DNA of 64,000 nt, taken from contig NC_092875.1 of NCBI RefSeq assembly GCF_028372415.1, forward strand, positions 352,676,225-352,740,224, written 5' to 3'. Both the position numbers and the translations under genes were made by a program. The notes beneath the pieces are model-generated. The model was not told the DNA's origin. It saw only the letters and a list, made by a program, of their open reading frames with translations, and ran no database searches. Numbering within the stretch: position 1 is the stretch's first letter; every line of letters starts with the position of its first letter. Source of the DNA: Notamacropus eugenii (taxonomy: Eukaryota > Chordata > Mammalia > Diprotodontia > Macropodidae). Below are positions 1 through 12,334 of this stretch, in pieces.

Positions 1-59
1 ATTTCTAGCACTACTTCAAATCACAGTGATGACTGACATCCTTGTTTTATCCTGGATCT

Positions 60-190
60 TACTATAAAGTCCTCAGGTGAGAAAACTGAGGCTGAGACAG
101 GTTAAATGATATATCCAGCATCACAGGTGTCTGAGGCAGCAGTTGAATTCAGGTCTTTCTGACTCTAGGTCTAGCATTCTATACACTGTA
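60..190 (-). mobile_element. MIR-type SINE fragment
   Basis: Antisense MIR signature: gaaaactgaggctgagacag, then a decayed 'catcacagg' core and the gaattcaggtctttctgact end. Old and diverged. Confidence 0.7.
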
Positions 191-297
191 ATACCCAACT
201 GACAATGGATAGAAGGAGAAGGAAAAGGAAAAGGTCAAAGAATAAGAGAAAGACCAAAAAAAATCACTAAATGAAAGAAAAAAAATCTTCAAAATAG

Positions 298-299
298 GT

Positions 300-350
<51 letters not shown>

Positions 351-385
351 CACACATATATATGTATGTATATATATATATATTT
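298..385 (+). repeat. (TA)n / (CA)n microsatellite
   Basis: Alternating TA with a short CA run, ending in a T tract. Confidence 0.95.
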
Positions 386-544
386 TTTTTTTCCCCAAAA
401 AGTGAGAATAGTCTCATTTGTTAATTATACCAAGAATAGGTACCTTATTAGGTAGCATTGCCTGCAGGAGTGAGTTAGAGCAGGAAGAGAGTCACATAGG
501 GAGGGAGTGGTGAACAGCCAAATTCTGGCTTGATATCAGAAGCC

Positions 545-680
545 GTGGTTCCCCGAGGAGCCCATTCTATGAAGCGTAGCCTTCACCCATCCTCTACCCC
601 ATTTCTCCATCTGTAAAATGGGGAGAATGATGCTTTCACTATATTCCCCAAAGGGTAGCTGTGAGGAAAGCACTGTTTGA
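545..680 (+). mobile_element. MIR-type SINE fragment (3' half)
   Basis: Contains atctgtaaaatggggagaat, the characteristic MIR core/3' signature in sense orientation. Confidence 0.6.
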
Positions 681-1264
681 GCTCTGTAAGTTCCACGTGA
701 ACATGGACATTAATGTTGCCCAATGCTCAATTGGTGTGGGATATTCTTTGAGACAGAATCTTTATTTGCTTTCTCTGGTTTTATTTATCGTACTGCTCCT
801 TCTATTTTGTTACCTGGTAGGAATCATTCCACAGCCACTTGAGAAATCCTGGAGCTCTATCTTGATCTCTCTGGGTCTTAATCTGTTTCTAGGAAACTGC
901 AACTTTATCTGTCTTTGCATTTGTCATTCAGCTTAGCCTGGAAGGCTGAGGTAGTTACTGATCTAGATAAATAGCAGTGGGAGGTCTCAGAGAAGGGGGG
1001 GAGAGATATTTACCCCTTGGAAGGCTGTCACTAGGCTTGTTCTTTATACAGACTGAAGTCTCAAGTAGATATAGGCAGTGTGGTGAAAAGCAAGCTGGCC
1101 TGGGATTTCAAAAACATGGACTCCAGTCCCATTTCTGTGACTTTGGACCATTCATTTCACGTATTTATTTTATTTGATCATAAGGTCCATGAAGGCAGAG
1201 ACTATATGTGGCAAATCTCCATTTGGTCCTCAGTACAATGAATTAATTCATTCAACAAGATTGG

Positions 1265-1460
1265 AAGCATGTTACAATGAAAAACCCACAGGATTTGGAC
1301 TCAGTGGACAGAGGTTCAAATGCCTCCCTTGCTATAAATGACCTATGTGACCCTAGTCATGTCACATGGCTTCCTTGGACCTTAGTATGCTCATCTATAA
1401 AATGAGAAGGTTGGTCTACATCATATTTAAGGTCCTTTTCAGCACTAAAACCATGATCTC
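1265..1460 (+). mobile_element. MIR-type SINE
   Basis: Near-complete MIR-like order: ggatttggactcagtggaca, the gaccctagtcatgtcac core and the atctataaaatgagaaggtt end. Confidence 0.7.
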
Positions 1461-1499
1461 CCCAGGTCTAAGTTTCCTCATTTGTAAAATGAGTTCACA

Positions 1500-1700
1500 C
1501 TAAATCAGAGGATAAAACATTAACCTGTTTTGTGTTATGGACCTCTTTGTTAATCTTGTAAAGCCTACCTTCTCAGAATATCTTCAAATGCATAAAATAT
1601 GAAGAAAATTACAAAGAAATTCAATAACATGAAAATACAATTTTCAACATATATAAAAAAGTTTACAGACCCCTAGAATCTACCAACTAAATATTTTTCT
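1500..1700. mobile_element. probable non-autonomous DNA transposon remnant
   Basis: 'tatggacctctttg ... aaatgcataaaata ... acagacccctagaat' resembles an old mammalian hAT-like repeat in which complementary ends flank an A-rich middle. Family not identified with certainty. Confidence 0.35.
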
Positions 1701-1721
1701 AGCTCTAAATACTATAATATC

Positions 1722-1805
1722 TCCAGGACTCAGTTTCCTCATCTGTAAAATGAGGGAACTGGACCAGATGGCTACTAATGTCCCCTCCAAATGTAATATT
1801 ATGTG
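1722..1805 (+). mobile_element. MIR-type SINE 3' fragment
   Basis: Carries cagtttcctcatctgtaaaa then gaactggaccagatggc: the sense 3' end of a MIR. Confidence 0.6.
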
Positions 1806-2265
1806 ACATCAAGAGAAACTTATCAAATGTTTTGTTGAAATCAAGATATACACTGTCTTCGGCATTCTCTTAACCTACCAGTCAAATGACCCTAACAAAA
1901 GGGAAAATGAGATTAGTTTGGCAGGATTTATTCTTAGTAAATCCATGGTATCCTAATGATCACCAAATGCTGACAAGTAATAGTAATAATACTATGTTAG
2001 AATTTTGGTCGGAAACAATATAATCCTTATAGTTTCCGTCCTATAGTTTCTACAGTCTACAGTTTTTAGAATCCACCTTCTCCCTTATGACATCAATTAT
2101 CCACATTCAGTATTCTGGCACCTGTTGTATCATTTGTAATGTCTAATTGACATGATAAATTTTTCCAAGTAGGTAAATTAATAGCCTCCCTGAATCCTTT
2201 TTTCCTGGCAGGTTCCTAGGATGTTATTAGCCAAATTTTTGATGCTGCTAATTAGCACAGGGACT
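1806..2265. mobile_element. CR1/L3-type LINE fragment
   Basis: 'gttgaaatcaagatatacac ... ggcaggatttattcttagtaaatccatggtatcctaatgatca' has the order of a widespread vertebrate CR1 3' region, broken by a non-matching middle. Highly diverged. Confidence 0.45.
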
Positions 2266-2269
2266 TTTT

Positions 2270-2865
2270 TTAATATGAGGGGAGGTTGTTTTCCTTGTAC
2301 TTAAAAAGAACAATAAATTGAACCCAGGAAATTGTTCTATTATTCAAAACTTCTCTTGGATGTAGCCTCCCAATTATGTGGCAAATGTCTATAGTCCAAG
2401 TATAAACACTGAGAAAAATCCAAGCCTACTTTAAGAAAGCTGACTGCAATATGTGATAGACTAAGAAGTTCAAAATGAGACATAACATCTTCAGACACTG
2501 GCAGTGTATAAATTTGTTTTGCCTGATTGTATTGTTACAAGAAAATGCTTTTTTATTTTTCAGAGAGAGAGGAATGGGAGAAAAGGGGGAAGAGTGAGTG
2601 GGCAGGGATAATAGTGCAAAGAGAAAACAAGGAAGTTTAGAAGGGGAAGCTGATAAATGGATCTGTACTGGTCTATCACATGAAATTTAACACATTATAT
2701 TTTTAGACAAAACTATACATAATAGAAATTTGTGTTTCACATAGAATCCATGTTTTCTCTTCTTTGTATATGGAAAATGTTCATGTTTGTGGCATTCATA
2801 ATAAAAAAAGAAAATTTTAAGTTAATTAATTTTTTAAAAGAAAGTAGAATGAGATTTAGCATACA
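2270..2865. other. AT-rich intergenic DNA, nothing recognised
   Basis: No coding frame, RNA gene or repeat family recognised. Confidence 0.5.
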
Positions 2866-2869
2866 ATAG

Positions 2870-3005
2870 CCAATAGAATTAGTCTCAGAGTTAGGAAGAC
2901 CTGAGTTCAGGACCTATCTTTGACATATGGTGGTTGTGTGGTGACCATGGGCAAGTCATTATTAACCTCCTAATGTCCCAATCAACTCTCCAAAGCCATG
3001 AGCTG
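2870..3005 (+). mobile_element. SINE fragment (MIR/tRNA-derived)
   Basis: 'gttaggaagacctgagttca' followed by 'gtgaccatgggcaagtcat' is the sense core of a marsupial SINE. Confidence 0.6.
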
Positions 3006-3384
3006 TTGAACTACATTGGTGAGGTAATCAATCAACAAATATTCATTAAGTGCCTGCTTTTGCCAGACTCTGTGGTAGGGACACAAACATAATCAATGAA
3101 ACTATATCCTACTAGAAATGTGTCCCTCCACTGGAAGTCCCCTTTACCAATCAAATCACAGGTCCAGATTAAAAAAAGAAACTATCAGGATAAGACAACC
3201 ATCAATGTACTACTATAAATCTATTATTCAACTCACAGAAATATATGGGGTTCTAATAAATATCTCTATATTCTCATTTTCATATATCTTTATCTTTTGA
3301 CTCAGGCAACAGTAGTTGACTGTGGTTAAAATTAGCTGGTACTTAGATTAATAAGCCTCTCTTATTTCTACTCTGGCAAGTCTG

Positions 3385-3562
3385 CAAGGATGCCACAACA
3401 GCTGTTACAAATCTTTTTCCATTCTCCTAAAACTCTATCTCCTTGTTGCCTTCATTTTCCTTTAATGACCTTGTTGTCTGTTTTATTGAAATCAGGGCCA
3501 TCTGATGTGCGCTCATTCAACTTTCTTCCTCTCTAGTTCATACTCTAAATCTTTACTCACAC
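3385..3562 (+). mobile_element. CR1/L3-type LINE, segment 1
   Basis: Sense-strand LINE sequence upstream of the reverse transcriptase region, including 'ggccatctgatgtgcgctca'. Interrupted at 3562 by a solo LTR; it resumes at 4316. Confidence 0.6.
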
Positions 3563-4315
3563 TGATGAGGACTGGAAAGTAAAGGAGGTGAGACGCCCAC
3601 AAAGACCAGGGTATCAGGGGCAGGTCACCTGGAAGGAATTCATGGACTCAAGCATCCTTGAGATCAAGGTAAAGATTATTATGCTTTTCAGTGGGCAAGA
3701 GTTCTTAGGGAACCTACAACCTTAGAGGGGTACAGGTAAAGTTTATATAGGATAATCTATAGGAAACATGTGCCAAATATGCTAACTAGGTGTTTTGGGG
3801 CGGGATTAGGGAGTAGTTAAGAAGTGGTCAGTTCTTAAAGGAACATGCACTTTTGGTATCTACTGTGCAGGTATTTTACCCAGAATTCATCAGGAAATAG
3901 CCCAAGTGGGGGACTACCTAGAGGTGTGGTTTTAGGCCTGAAACATCACTAAGTCATCTAGTGGTCAGGATTGACTCAGAAATACCAGGTTGCTTTCATC
4001 AATGTCTTGTTAGACAAGACAAATGTAAGGGAGTATACATATGTCTAAGTCTAGGATACATATGACTGGTCAATGAGTAATGTTGTTATGACCCAGTGCA
4101 CAATTAGTTCAGCCAGGACACCACTGGATCAGATTAATAAATTCTATAGGTGCAGCTGGCTACTACAGCAGGAAGAAAGATAACAGTTGTTGCTGGGGCA
4201 GACTGTGTCCTTCAACTGGGGAGAAACTGCCTGGGATAGTATTTTGAGGCGAGGGAGAAATGTGGTTATTAAAGAGAAATGTGATTTTTAGAATTGGGGT
4301 CCAAGCACCCTATCA
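3563..4315 (-). mobile_element. solo LTR of an endogenous retrovirus, 4-bp target duplication ACAC
   Basis: Begins TG and ends CA, and is flanked on both sides by ACAC (3559-3562 and 4316-4319). On the minus strand it shows a TATA-like cctatataaacttt and a plausible U5 end (ggtctttgtgggcgtctcac), so that orientation is chosen. No internal retroviral genes are attached. The 4-bp duplication fits a gammaretrovirus-like (class I) element. Confidence 0.75.
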
Positions 4316-4558
4316 ACACTACCCTTCTCACTTGTCTCAAAGAAATGACTATCCCTCCTCTTTGTCAAGGCTAACCCATCCATCTGTGCTTTGGGTACAA
4401 ACCCCCTTCGTCCTCTCCCCAGCACCCTCTCCAGGAAATTGCTCTATAATTTATACTATCCTTTAAGAAATACATCTTTAATTTCTCTCTCTTCTTCCCC
4501 TCTAAGTATGCTGAAAGCTGTCCTGTGCTTAAAAACCAGTAACACCTTCATCCTTCTC
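4316..4558 (+). mobile_element. CR1/L3-type LINE, segment 2
   Basis: The same LINE resumes after the first LTR ('gtcaaggctaacccatccat ... tgtgctttgggtac') and is cut again by the second LTR. Confidence 0.6.
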
Positions 4559-5139
4559 TGTTGGGATTGGAAGCTCAATTCCGTGTGGACGGTCTCGGGC
4601 GGGTAAAAGTGGGACTTCTAAATCTTAGAGTCTTACGAGGCCCTCCATGAACAGGGGGAATTCGAGAAGGTCAGACTGAGCTAGCTCGGCTAGCTCGGGT
4701 ATTTCCGCCTCTCCCCGGGAGATACGTGATGGGTGGAGTCTCCCTGCCCTCGAGGTCGTCCCGGATTGGAGCACACCTAGTTACCTAACAGCACGGTATT
4801 GAGATGCAAACTGTGTGGCTGAAGGTTAAGTAGGATTGAGGAAGCTTGAAAGCTCTCTTAGCACGTGTGGAGCCAAGAGGACAGTAGGCTCCGCTCCTCT
4901 TCTTTCCTCTCTCCCCTCCCCCTCTCTCCCGCTTGTACTTCTACTTCCAATCCCTTAAGCTTAGCCTCCTTAGAAAATCTCCCCCTCTTCCTCCTAAGGA
5001 AGACCCTCCTGCACTTGTAACTAGACCCTGAAATAAAGCTCAACCCTTGTTCGACTCTGGAACGTCCTTTCTCTCATATGTGCATCCGGTTTTGGCCAGC
5101 CGAAGACCTCGGGAGGTGAGGTAGCCTCTAGGCCTGGCA
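4559..5139 (+). mobile_element. solo LTR of an endogenous retrovirus, 6-bp target duplication CTTCTC
   Basis: 581 bp from TGTTGGG to CTGGCA, flanked by CTTCTC at 4553-4558 and 5140-5145. It is unusually rich in CpG for this region. A polyadenylation signal AATAAA at 5032-5037 is followed by a likely R/U5 (cgactctggaacg). No gag, pol or env remains. The 6-bp duplication is commoner in betaretrovirus-like (class II) elements. Confidence 0.82.
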
Positions 5140-5720
5140 CTTCTCTACTTGTCTTCTCCTTCTCTTCTTCCTTTGTATTGCCAAACTTCTCTAAAGAATA
5201 GTCTATACTTTCTATCTCTACTCACCCCATAGTCACTCTTTAATCCTGACTGTCTGGATTCTTTCTCTACCAGTCAACTTAAACTGTCCTCTCAAAAGCC
5301 ACCAATGAAGGTACCAAGCCAAATGACCTTGTCTCATTACTCATCCTCTTCAACATTTATGTAACATTTAGTGCTATCATTATTATTGTTGTAATCCCCT
5401 TTCTATATAATTTGTTCTGTAATGTCTAATGGAAGTTCAAATTCTAATGATCTGCAATCCCTTTCTTGAAATTCTCTCTTCTCTCAGTTCCTGTGATACT
5501 GTGCTGACCTGGTTCTCCTCCCATCTCTGTTACTTGTTTTCTTATACTGGCTTTTCATCAGCAGAAATTCTTCCTTCATTTAATGGTAAACTTAGATCCT
5601 TAGGATTTTGTCCTCATCCCTCTTCTCTCCCTTCTCTATAATATCTTTCTTAGTGATCACATCTGCCCTCTGAATACTTATTTTTTTCATTCCTTTGCAA
5701 GGACTGTGCTGGACCCAGCT
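5140..5720 (+). mobile_element. CR1/L3-type LINE, segment 3 (decayed reverse transcriptase)
   Basis: Sense order matches a LINE of the CR1/L3 clade; fragments such as 'ctgacctggttctcctccca' correspond to the RT stretch encoding LSWFSSYL. Multiple frameshifts and stops; not functional. Confidence 0.65.
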
Positions 5721-6800
5721 TGATCTGGCTCCCAAAAGCCACTGTTAAATTTTCATTGTGAGCATATACAACTAGGATATTGGCAACTGTTACAAATCGG
5801 GCCTGATTATTGTTTTGTTGATTGTCTAGATTTGAAAAAACAATGGAGAAAATGTTAATAATACAAATTAAAGTTAATGTGGGAGGTTCATTTTCTCTCA
5901 GGAACCTAGTTATTAAATCTTTACCAGAACACTACTGCCAATACCCCATTCTCCTTTAGGTCCCACTCTGAGGGGTATGAATTAAATAATCAGAGTCCAA
6001 ATGCTTCAGAGAAACTTATGATCCCAAATAACTTTTCTGGACAGAAAGAATTAAAGATACTGCCCAAGCAGAAATGAGGGCCTTTCTGGATCAGGCTATT
6101 TACTCACACCAGGAGTGGATTTAATCAGCTAGCAGTCCTTTTTTCTGTTAAATCTATGCAATGCTAAACAGATGTTAACAGTATGATCTGCATGCTTAAA
6201 TAATTCTCCCAAACTCAGCAAGTGACCTGCTTGCTCTTGGCTAAGATCCACAGTTCCAATGAGCTTTGGACTTTACCTTAATCTGTTCCTTTTGCATATT
6301 ACACTTTCCTATGACCATTAACAGGATCTGGAGCATGCTTTGATCTACTGTTTATGCAATTGCATTAAAACAACCTGTGACCTGTAGCTCTGGGGGACCC
6401 CTTTGGTAAAAGGACTCTGATTCACACAGACTGGGCTAATGAGGGGGTGGACCCCAAAGGGGGAGGCCAGTTTTCTCATTCTGTCACACTGGACCATTGC
6501 TATGATTAATTTCAGGGAAATCTCTAAACAAAAGAAAGCTTAAGTAGATGGTTATGAATCCTGTCTAAGATGTCCTCCAAATGTGGATAAGAGTTCCTTT
6601 TCAAATACTCAATATACACTATGAATATCAGTTATCGAAATTCAGTTTATTTATTGCATCCCAGAAAATGCTTAAGGCTCACATTCCCACATTAACAAAT
6701 AGGGAATGATACCAGTTTTGCTATAGGGAACTCCTGGAAAAGGAAACTCCCTCTACCAAAGTAGGTCTTCACCTCCTTTGGAGCTCATAGTCTCAGAAAG
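5721..6800. other. intergenic DNA, possibly an old DNA transposon at its start
   Basis: 5700-5900 ('gctggacccagcttgatctg') looks like an old interspersed repeat that I cannot name. The rest shows nothing recognisable. Confidence 0.35.
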
Positions 6801-6810
6801 TTGTCAAGAG

Positions 6811-7012
6811 CAGAGGTGTCAGACTCACAGCCAGATGCTGCAAGTGGCCTGCAAAACTCCAGAGTGTTTAACCAGATTAAAATATAATTCGAAAATGTCT
6901 GACAAAAAAAATGAAAATACAATATATGACCCAGATATAGTTAACTTGTGGTTTTCTAAACCATCATGCAGCCCACAGGGATCTGTTTCCATTTAAATTT
7001 GCCAGCTCTGGT
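6811..7012. mobile_element. probable hAT-type MITE remnant
   Basis: Starts cagaggtgtcagactca, resembling the terminal CAGGGGTGTCAAACTC of non-autonomous hAT elements. The opposite terminus is not clear. Confidence 0.4.
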
Positions 7013-7021
7013 CTTGAGAAT

Positions 7022-7920
7022 TGATTGGTTAACATGACAAAACAGGAAAATTATAAATGTTGGAGTAGGAAAATTGGAACACAAATGCATTTTTGGTAGA
7101 GTTGTGAACTGATCCAACCATTTTGGAGAACAATTTGGAACTATGGTCAAAAGGCTATAAAAATGTGCATATCCTTTGGCCCAGCAATACTGCTACTAGG
7201 TCCATACCCCAAAGAGTTCAAAGAAAAAGGAAAATGCTTTGACTCATCAATATCAGTTCTAGAGTTGTATCCCAAGAGATCATACAAAAGGGAAAAGGAC
7301 CCACATGTACAAAAATATTTATAGCAGTTCTTTTTGTGGTGGACAAGAATTGAAAATTGAGGGGACGCCTATCAATTGGGGAATGGCTGAACAAATTGTG
7401 GTATATGAATGTAATGGAATACTATTGTGCTTGGAGAAATGATGAGCAGACAGACTTCAAAAAAACCTGGAAAGACTTATATGAACTGATGCTGAGTGAA
7501 GTGAGCAGAACCAGAACACTGTGCATAGTAACAGCTACATTGCTGGATGACTAACTTTCACAGACTTGGCTCTTCCCAACGATGCAAGGCGCTAAGCCTA
7601 CCCCAAAAGACTCAGGATGGAAAGTGCTCTCCACATCCACAGAAAGAATGATGGAGTCTGAATGCAGATCAAAGTATATTATTTGCTCTCCCTTTCTGTT
7701 GTTGTTTTGTTTTGTTTCTTCTTTCTTGTGGTTCCTTCCATAAATTCTAATTTTTCTTTACAACATGACTAATGTGAAAATATGTTTAAGATGAATGTAT
7801 ATGTACAGCCTGTATGCACACCATCTTGAGGGAGGGAAAAGGCACGAGGAAGAAAAAAATTAAAACTCAAAAGTTTATGGAAATGAATGTTGAAAATTAA
7901 AAATAAATTTTATAAATTAA
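7022..7920 (+). mobile_element. L1 LINE 3' end (ORF2 C-terminal remnant plus 3' UTR and A-rich tail)
   Basis: Sense order: ttggtagagttgtgaactga, aatactgctactaggtccat, atcaattggggaatggctga, gagtctgaatgcagatcaaa, then an A-rich tail. This is the marsupial L1 3' end. 5'-truncated and broken by stops. The segment after 7200 duplicates a short motif (two copies of the 'caaagagttcaaag/ccaagagatcatac' step). Confidence 0.85.
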
Positions 7921-8199
7921 ATATTTACTGATTGATTGGTGGAAGATGGTGGAGACAGTAAGACAGGTACATACAATGTGTTCTTTTCTCTTTGTCTTGC
8001 AACAATGTTTTTAATAAAATCTGATATAGAATACACATTCCCCCATCAATATGTATCACTTCTTGGATAGGGACTGGGAATTCGTTAGTATAGAAAACTC
8101 CTTATTAAAAAAACAAAAAACAATGAATGGAACCACTTAGGTAAACAAGACCTTGAAGAAAATAAGCACCATCATCTAGTGGTTATTAAACCTAAGAAC

Positions 8200-9190
8200 G
8201 CAAACTGAAGCAACGATTCCATATTTGATAAAAACTGCTAGAAAAACTGGAAACCAGTTTGGCAGAAATCAGGTTTGGATCAACATCTTATACTATGTAC
8301 TATCACAAACTCCAAAATGGATACTCAACCTACATACAAATAGTAACATAATTTTTCCTTAAATGGAGTACTATGCAAGAAGGTACACTTCCCAACTATG
8401 CCTACAGGGGAAGTTATTTATCAAAGAAGGTGTAGAGGTAATTGTAAAAGGTTAAATAGTCAATCTTAAATATATATAAAAATTTTAAACATTTTGTAAA
8501 CAAAATCAAATGAGCTCGAATTAGACAGAAGCTCTCCTTCAGGAGGGGAAAAAATATATCATATCTTATTCTAGTGTCACAGATAAAGATCTGATATCCA
8601 AGATAAATAAAGAACTAAGGTATAGACATGGGAGATGTATACAGGATAAGCAGTGCTTAGCAAATGATAGATTATCAGGGAGAGGAGGAAGAAGTCAGTT
8701 ATCATTCAACAGTCTCCCTTTGTATGTTCAGAGCCCTAGAACAGTGCCTGTCACATATTAGGTGCTTAATAAATGCTTGTTGAATGACTTACTGAAATAT
8801 ATAATTTATTAATAATAGTAATATATAATTCATTAATATATAATCCATTCCCTAATGAATTTAAAGAGAAGAAATACAAACTGTCAAAAACCATAAGGAA
8901 AGCTGTGTCAAAAAATAAAAGAAATGCAAACTGAATAATGCTCAGGGTTTATTTCATATCAATATGATTGGTACAGATGACAAGATAAAAGTAGAAACGT
9001 TAGAAGTGATACAAAAAAAAAATCTCTATAACAGGTATTCAGACCCTGTTGTTCAGAGCTGTGAGTTGGTCTAACTGTTGTGGAAAAAAACTGGAAACTA
9101 TATTAGAAGAGTCTCTAAATTTCATACAGTCTATATGACCTAGTGATAGCATGATTAGGCATACATGATAAAAATTGGTGTGCTTATCTA
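8200..9190 (+). mobile_element. older L1 fragments interrupted by a SINE-like insert
   Basis: 8215-8630 ('gataaaaactgctagaaaaa ... ggatactcaacc') and 8850-9180 match the L1 ORF2 3' half in sense orientation. A MIR/L2-like piece (cagtgcctgtcacatattag) sits at about 8735-8790. Confidence 0.55.
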
Positions 9191-9585
9191 TTTATCTAAA
9201 ATTGATATTACTCACATATTGATTTTGTATTGAAAATTTAACAGTTTGTATGGCATTGAGAGGTGGGTACTCTCACATATGAGCTGGTTTTCTCTCATAT
9301 GGTCCTCAGTTGAAAGTCTCACAGCTAGCTTCCATCAGCAGGGTCTCAAGTCCATGAACAAAACAGAGTGCTGTTTCAGTGGTCCACTGCAGAGCTGAAT
9401 TCTTATAGTCCTGGAGATGTGTCAAAACCCAAATGGTCCTTTCACACATTGCATTGTATCCATTTGTTGAAAGAGTTTATGCCATGCCTTTGCAATATTA
9501 TTTTTAAGACAATTCTGTTGATTTAGTTGAGGGAACTTCAAATCAATCTCCAGCCAGTTAAATGAGGTAATGCTGGTGGGGATGT
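9190..9585. other. intergenic DNA, nothing recognised
   Basis: No coding or repeat signature recognised. Confidence 0.4.
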
Positions 9586-9587
9586 TA

Positions 9588-9800
9588 GGTGGTTCCAGTT
9601 GGAGTCATGGAAGACCTGGTTCAAAACCTGCCTTACATACTTACTGGCCAAGTGACGCTGGGCAAGTTATTTAACCCATTTATTTGTCTCAGTTTCCTCA
9701 TCTGTAAAATGGTGATAATAGCTTTCCTCCCAGGGATGTTGTGAGGATCAAATGAGATAAAGCACTTAGCGCAGTGTCTGGCACCACAGTAAGCATCATA
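9588..9800 (+). mobile_element. MIR SINE, nearly full length
   Basis: Clear order: tggaagacctggttcaaaac, tgacgctgggcaagttattt, tcctcatctgtaaaatggtg, gttgtgaggatcaaatgaga, cagtgtctggcacc. Confidence 0.85.
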
Positions 9801-11895
9801 TAAGTAGTAGTACTGGTAGTAGTAGTATTCTCCCATTGGCCAAAGTAAGCATTGAAGTTGTACAAGCACAGCAGCAGCAAGATGTATATTATAGGCGCTC
9901 ACTGAGTATATCACAAGCCTCTTTAGTTTTCTGAATATGCCGTCTAGTAGAAGGAACTAATGACTATTACAGAGGCATACCTCGTTTTATTGTGTTTTGC
10001 TTTATTTTCTTATTATTATTATAAATTGAAATTTTTTTGGGAACCCTACATTGAACAAATGGAATGGTGCCATTTTTCAGAGGCATAAACTTACCATCAT
10101 GTTTCTGTGTTACATTTTGGTAATTCTAGTAAAATCTCAAACTTTTTCATTATTATCATATTTATTATGGTGATCTGTGATCAATATCTTTAATGTTACT
10201 ATTGCAATTATTCTGGGGTGCCACAAATCTGGCAGCAAACCTCATTGATAAATGTGGTGTATATTCTGACTGCCCACAGATTGAATGTTCCCCCATCTCT
10301 TTCCCTTTCCTCAGGCTTATTGAAATTAGGTCAATTAATTACTCTACAACGGCCTCTGCGTTCAAATGAAAGAAATAGTCAATTGATGTGACAAACTTAA
10401 TTGTCATCTTATTTTTAAAAATTGCCACGGCCACCCTAATCTTCAGTGATACCCCCCTATACCCACCCCAATCAGTCAGCAGCCATTAACATGAAGGAAA
10501 GACCCTCCACCAGCAAAAAGATTATGACTAACTGGAGGCTCAGATGATTGTTAGCATTTTTTCAGCAATAGTTTTTAATTAAGGTGTGTACATCCTTTAT
10601 TTTAGACATAATACTATTGTACAGTTAGCAGACTACAGTATAGAGTAAACACAACCTTTATATGTGCTGGGAAACAAACTTGGTCTGACTTTCTTTTTTA
10701 TTTGCTTTATAATAGTGGTCTGCGACAGAACCTGCCATATCTCTGGTATAATAGCTCTGTGTCTAGTGACAATACTCAAGGGGAACACCATGCACCCAGT
10801 GACAGCAGGACTGACCACAGACGCATTTAATGTCTATGGGCTTTAAGAAAACTTAACCAGCAATAGATGTGCTGGTTCCATTCTTTTGTCTAGCTCTGAT
10901 TTCATATCCAATATCTTGCCCACTTTTAGAATTAGTCAACTAGTGTCTTCTCAAGGAATTGACAAATTCACAAGTAAGTATCCTTTCCAGAGTGTTCCTC
11001 AACTTCCGCTCACAGGTTTCCATTTGGCTGTCCAGGGTCCTAGAGGTAACCCTGTAATGATATATTATTGTATATATCAGGATCCCCTAATAATGTGTTG
11101 CCCACTAACAATCTGCCAGCATACACAATTAATTCTTAGAAAAGACATTTAGCTTAAATTGTATTGTTAAGGAGTCAAAATACTGCCATCTTTCATAAAC
11201 CTGGGATGTACTCTCCCACAAATGTACATCTATGAGAAGAGTAGGTTTATACCTAAAGTTCGATGGTAATTAAGTACATGTGCAAGAGACACACATAGCA
11301 AAGCAACTCCTAACTCCTTGTATTTACTTGGGGGCTGCTCATGACTGCTAGAGGTAAAAAGCTCCTTAAGGCTGCTTCCTCCAGCGACTGTCTCTCTTGG
11401 TCCACGTCTGTGTGTCTCTGATCCCACTGGACCCAGCATCTTCTGCTGGTCCAATAGTTCTTTCAAAGCTACACATGGAATTGGGGTAAGAAAGAAAAAT
11501 TCCCTTTTCCTACCCCCACCTCCCAATCCTAGCTTGCAATCCCTCCCTCTCTTCAATTCTCAAACTGCTATTTACTGCTCTGCTAGATACCATATCTGAT
11601 AGAGGTAGAGTGGGGAAGGAAGAGATAGAAATTCCCTTTCTTCCCCTCTGACCTCCAAGAGTTCTCATTCTAAAACTGCTTAGGGCTTCTGTTACCTTTC
11701 ACTTCCTTGATTCACTCCAGAGACTAATTCACTTCTAATAAAGAGATCAGGGTGAAGATAAACCTCTACAGTAAGTTAAATACATTCATTAATAGAATAC
11801 ATTAATCTTGTGATTACAACTTGGCTGTGACTTAGTTAACTGAGATGGGGTGTGTTTATATCTTACATTCCTTTCCCTTACATATTACCATAGTG
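9801..11895. other. intergenic DNA, nothing firmly recognised
   Basis: Short low-complexity stretches only; open frames here are short and look random. No RNA gene seen. Confidence 0.4.
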
Positions 11896-11897
11896 GT

Positions 11898-12110
11898 TTT
11901 CAGTCATGTGCAGCATTTGTGACACCATTTGCGGTTTATCTTGGCAAAGCTAATGGAGTAGTTTGCCCTTTCCTTCTCCAGCTCATTTTACAGATGAGGA
12001 AACTGAGGGAGACAGGGTTAAATCACTTGCCCAGGGTCACAAAGCTAATACCTATCTGAGGCTAAATTTGAAGTCAGGAATATGAGTCTTCCTGACTCCA
12101 GGTATGATAT
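11898..12110 (-). mobile_element. tRNA-derived marsupial SINE
   Basis: Antisense order: ttttacagatgaggaaactg, gcccagggtcacaaagctaa, gtcttcctgactccaggt. Confidence 0.8.
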
Positions 12111-12179
12111 ATATACCACTATATGCTAGGCACTTGGAGTATAAATAAATAAGTACTTGAGGTATGATTCTTTCCCTCA

Positions 12180-12260
12180 AGCACTTAAAATCTAGTTGGA
12201 GACACAAGATATACACACTTATATGTGTGTATGTATGTACATATATGTGTACACTCACGA
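12180..12260 (+). repeat. (TG/TA)-rich microsatellite
   Basis: Imperfect ATGT/ATAC tract around 12210-12250; a similar tract lies at 12555-12720. Confidence 0.7.
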
Positions 12261-12334
12261 GATAATATTTGGAGTTAATTCATTTGGCCTGTAACTCACC
12301 CTGGTTCTGGTGTGTTGAAGGGGTCTGGTTCATG

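Noticed and set aside
3563..5139. A complete provirus with two LTRs
   Set aside because: The two LTRs differ in sequence and orientation, have different target duplications, and enclose LINE sequence rather than retroviral genes.
11230..11556. 108-codon open frame on the minus strand
   Set aside because: No family resemblance, no splice or promoter context, and its composition matches surrounding intergenic DNA.
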